Source of the DNA: Weeksellaceae bacterium
Lineage (GTDB): Bacteria > Bacteroidota > Bacteroidia > Flavobacteriales > Weeksellaceae
Reading direction: 5' to 3'
Length of the DNA: 7,437 nt
Assembly (NCBI GenBank): GCA_028694715.1
Contig: JAQVKJ010000058.1
Span: 1 to 7,437 of the forward strand
The position numbers and the translations under genes are program-made. The notes below the pieces were generated by a model, which was not told the origin of the DNA, searched no databases, and was given only the letters and a program-made list of their open reading frames with translations. Shown one piece after another: positions 7,175-7,437 of the stretch (position 1 is its first letter; every line of letters starts with the position of its first letter).

Positions 7175-7437
7175 ATGTCAAGAGATTTAAAATACACAAG
7201 AAACATCGGTATTGCGGCCCACATTGATGCGGGTAAGACCACTACGACAGAAAGAATTTTGTTCTACACCGGTAAAAACCATAAAATCGGTGAAACCCAC
7301 GACGGTGCTTCTACCATGGACTGGATGGAACAGGAAGCTGAAAGAGGAATTACTATTCAATCCGCCGCAACCACCTGTAAATGGAAATTCCCGACCGAAC
7401 AAGGGAAACCCCTTCCAAATGCACATGAATATCATTT
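7175..7437 (+). CDS. fusA: Elongation factor G, N-terminal part (cut by window edge)
   Basis: The first 87 codons of EF-G, the GTPase that drives ribosomal translocation; full-length EF-G is about 700 residues. The G1 P-loop [14 protein letters not shown] is at 14-27, followed by the switch I region with [23 protein letters not shown] (about 39-61), whose RGITI carries the G2 threonine. The segment between AATTCKW and the window end ([18 protein letters not shown]) is longer than the equivalent in Thermus EF-G, where only a few residues precede the G3 DTPGH motif. The ATG at 7175 lies 6 bp after the rpsG stop and gives the typical start [13 protein letters not shown]. It is the third gene of the str operon. 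Confidence 0.98.
   Translation, partial: MSRDLKYTRNIGIAAHIDAGKTTTTERILFYTGKNHKIGETHDGASTMDWMEQEAERGITIQSAATTCKWKFPTEQGKPLPNAHEYH

Noticed and set aside
1..7437. Mobile element, phage, CRISPR, defence or toxin-antitoxin system
   Set aside because: I saw no transposase, integrase, direct repeat array, tRNA-like segment or small paired genes; all intergenic gaps are under 160 bp and the genes are typical core or housekeeping families.

Overview
The window looks like chromosomal DNA of a Bacteroidota species, possibly Saprospiria or Chitinophagia (the class is a guess). The signs are: a promoter of the Bacteroidota type (TTTG, 19 bp, TAnnTTTG) before rpsL; almost no Shine-Dalgarno sequences; A/T-rich leaders; a DUF5715-like secreted protein; and the rpsL-rpsG-fusA order. 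Base composition is moderate and fairly even. I see no transposase, tRNA, rRNA, CRISPR array, long repeat or other sign of recent transfer.

Left part, all on the minus strand. A tight four-gene operon reads leftwards from about 5184 to 542: a DegT-family PLP aminotransferase resembling KdnA (8-amino-Kdo synthesis), a SixA-type histidine phosphatase, polyphosphate kinase PPK1, and a short Ppx/GppA-type phosphatase. Every junction overlaps (ATGA 4 bp, GTGA 4 bp, 11 bp), so translational coupling is likely. PPK1 makes polyphosphate through a phosphohistidine, Ppx would degrade polyphosphate (or pppGpp), and the SixA-like enzyme probably acts on phosphohistidine or another phosphoester. Past a 142-bp gap, a fifth minus-strand gene (DUF5715-like, secreted) runs off the left edge.

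Middle. A 150-bp divergent intergenic region separates this operon from a plus-strand gene for a membrane-anchored neutral zinc metallopeptidase of the YpfJ family (HEMGHH motif).

Right part, plus strand. A well-formed promoter at 6232-6262 drives the str ribosomal operon: rpsL (S12), rpsG (S7) and the first 87 codons of fusA (EF-G), cut by the window end.

Overall this is mostly conserved core genome. No clearly new system is visible. The most interesting point is the coupling of a KdnA-like aminotransferase and a SixA phosphatase to the PPK1/Ppx pair.
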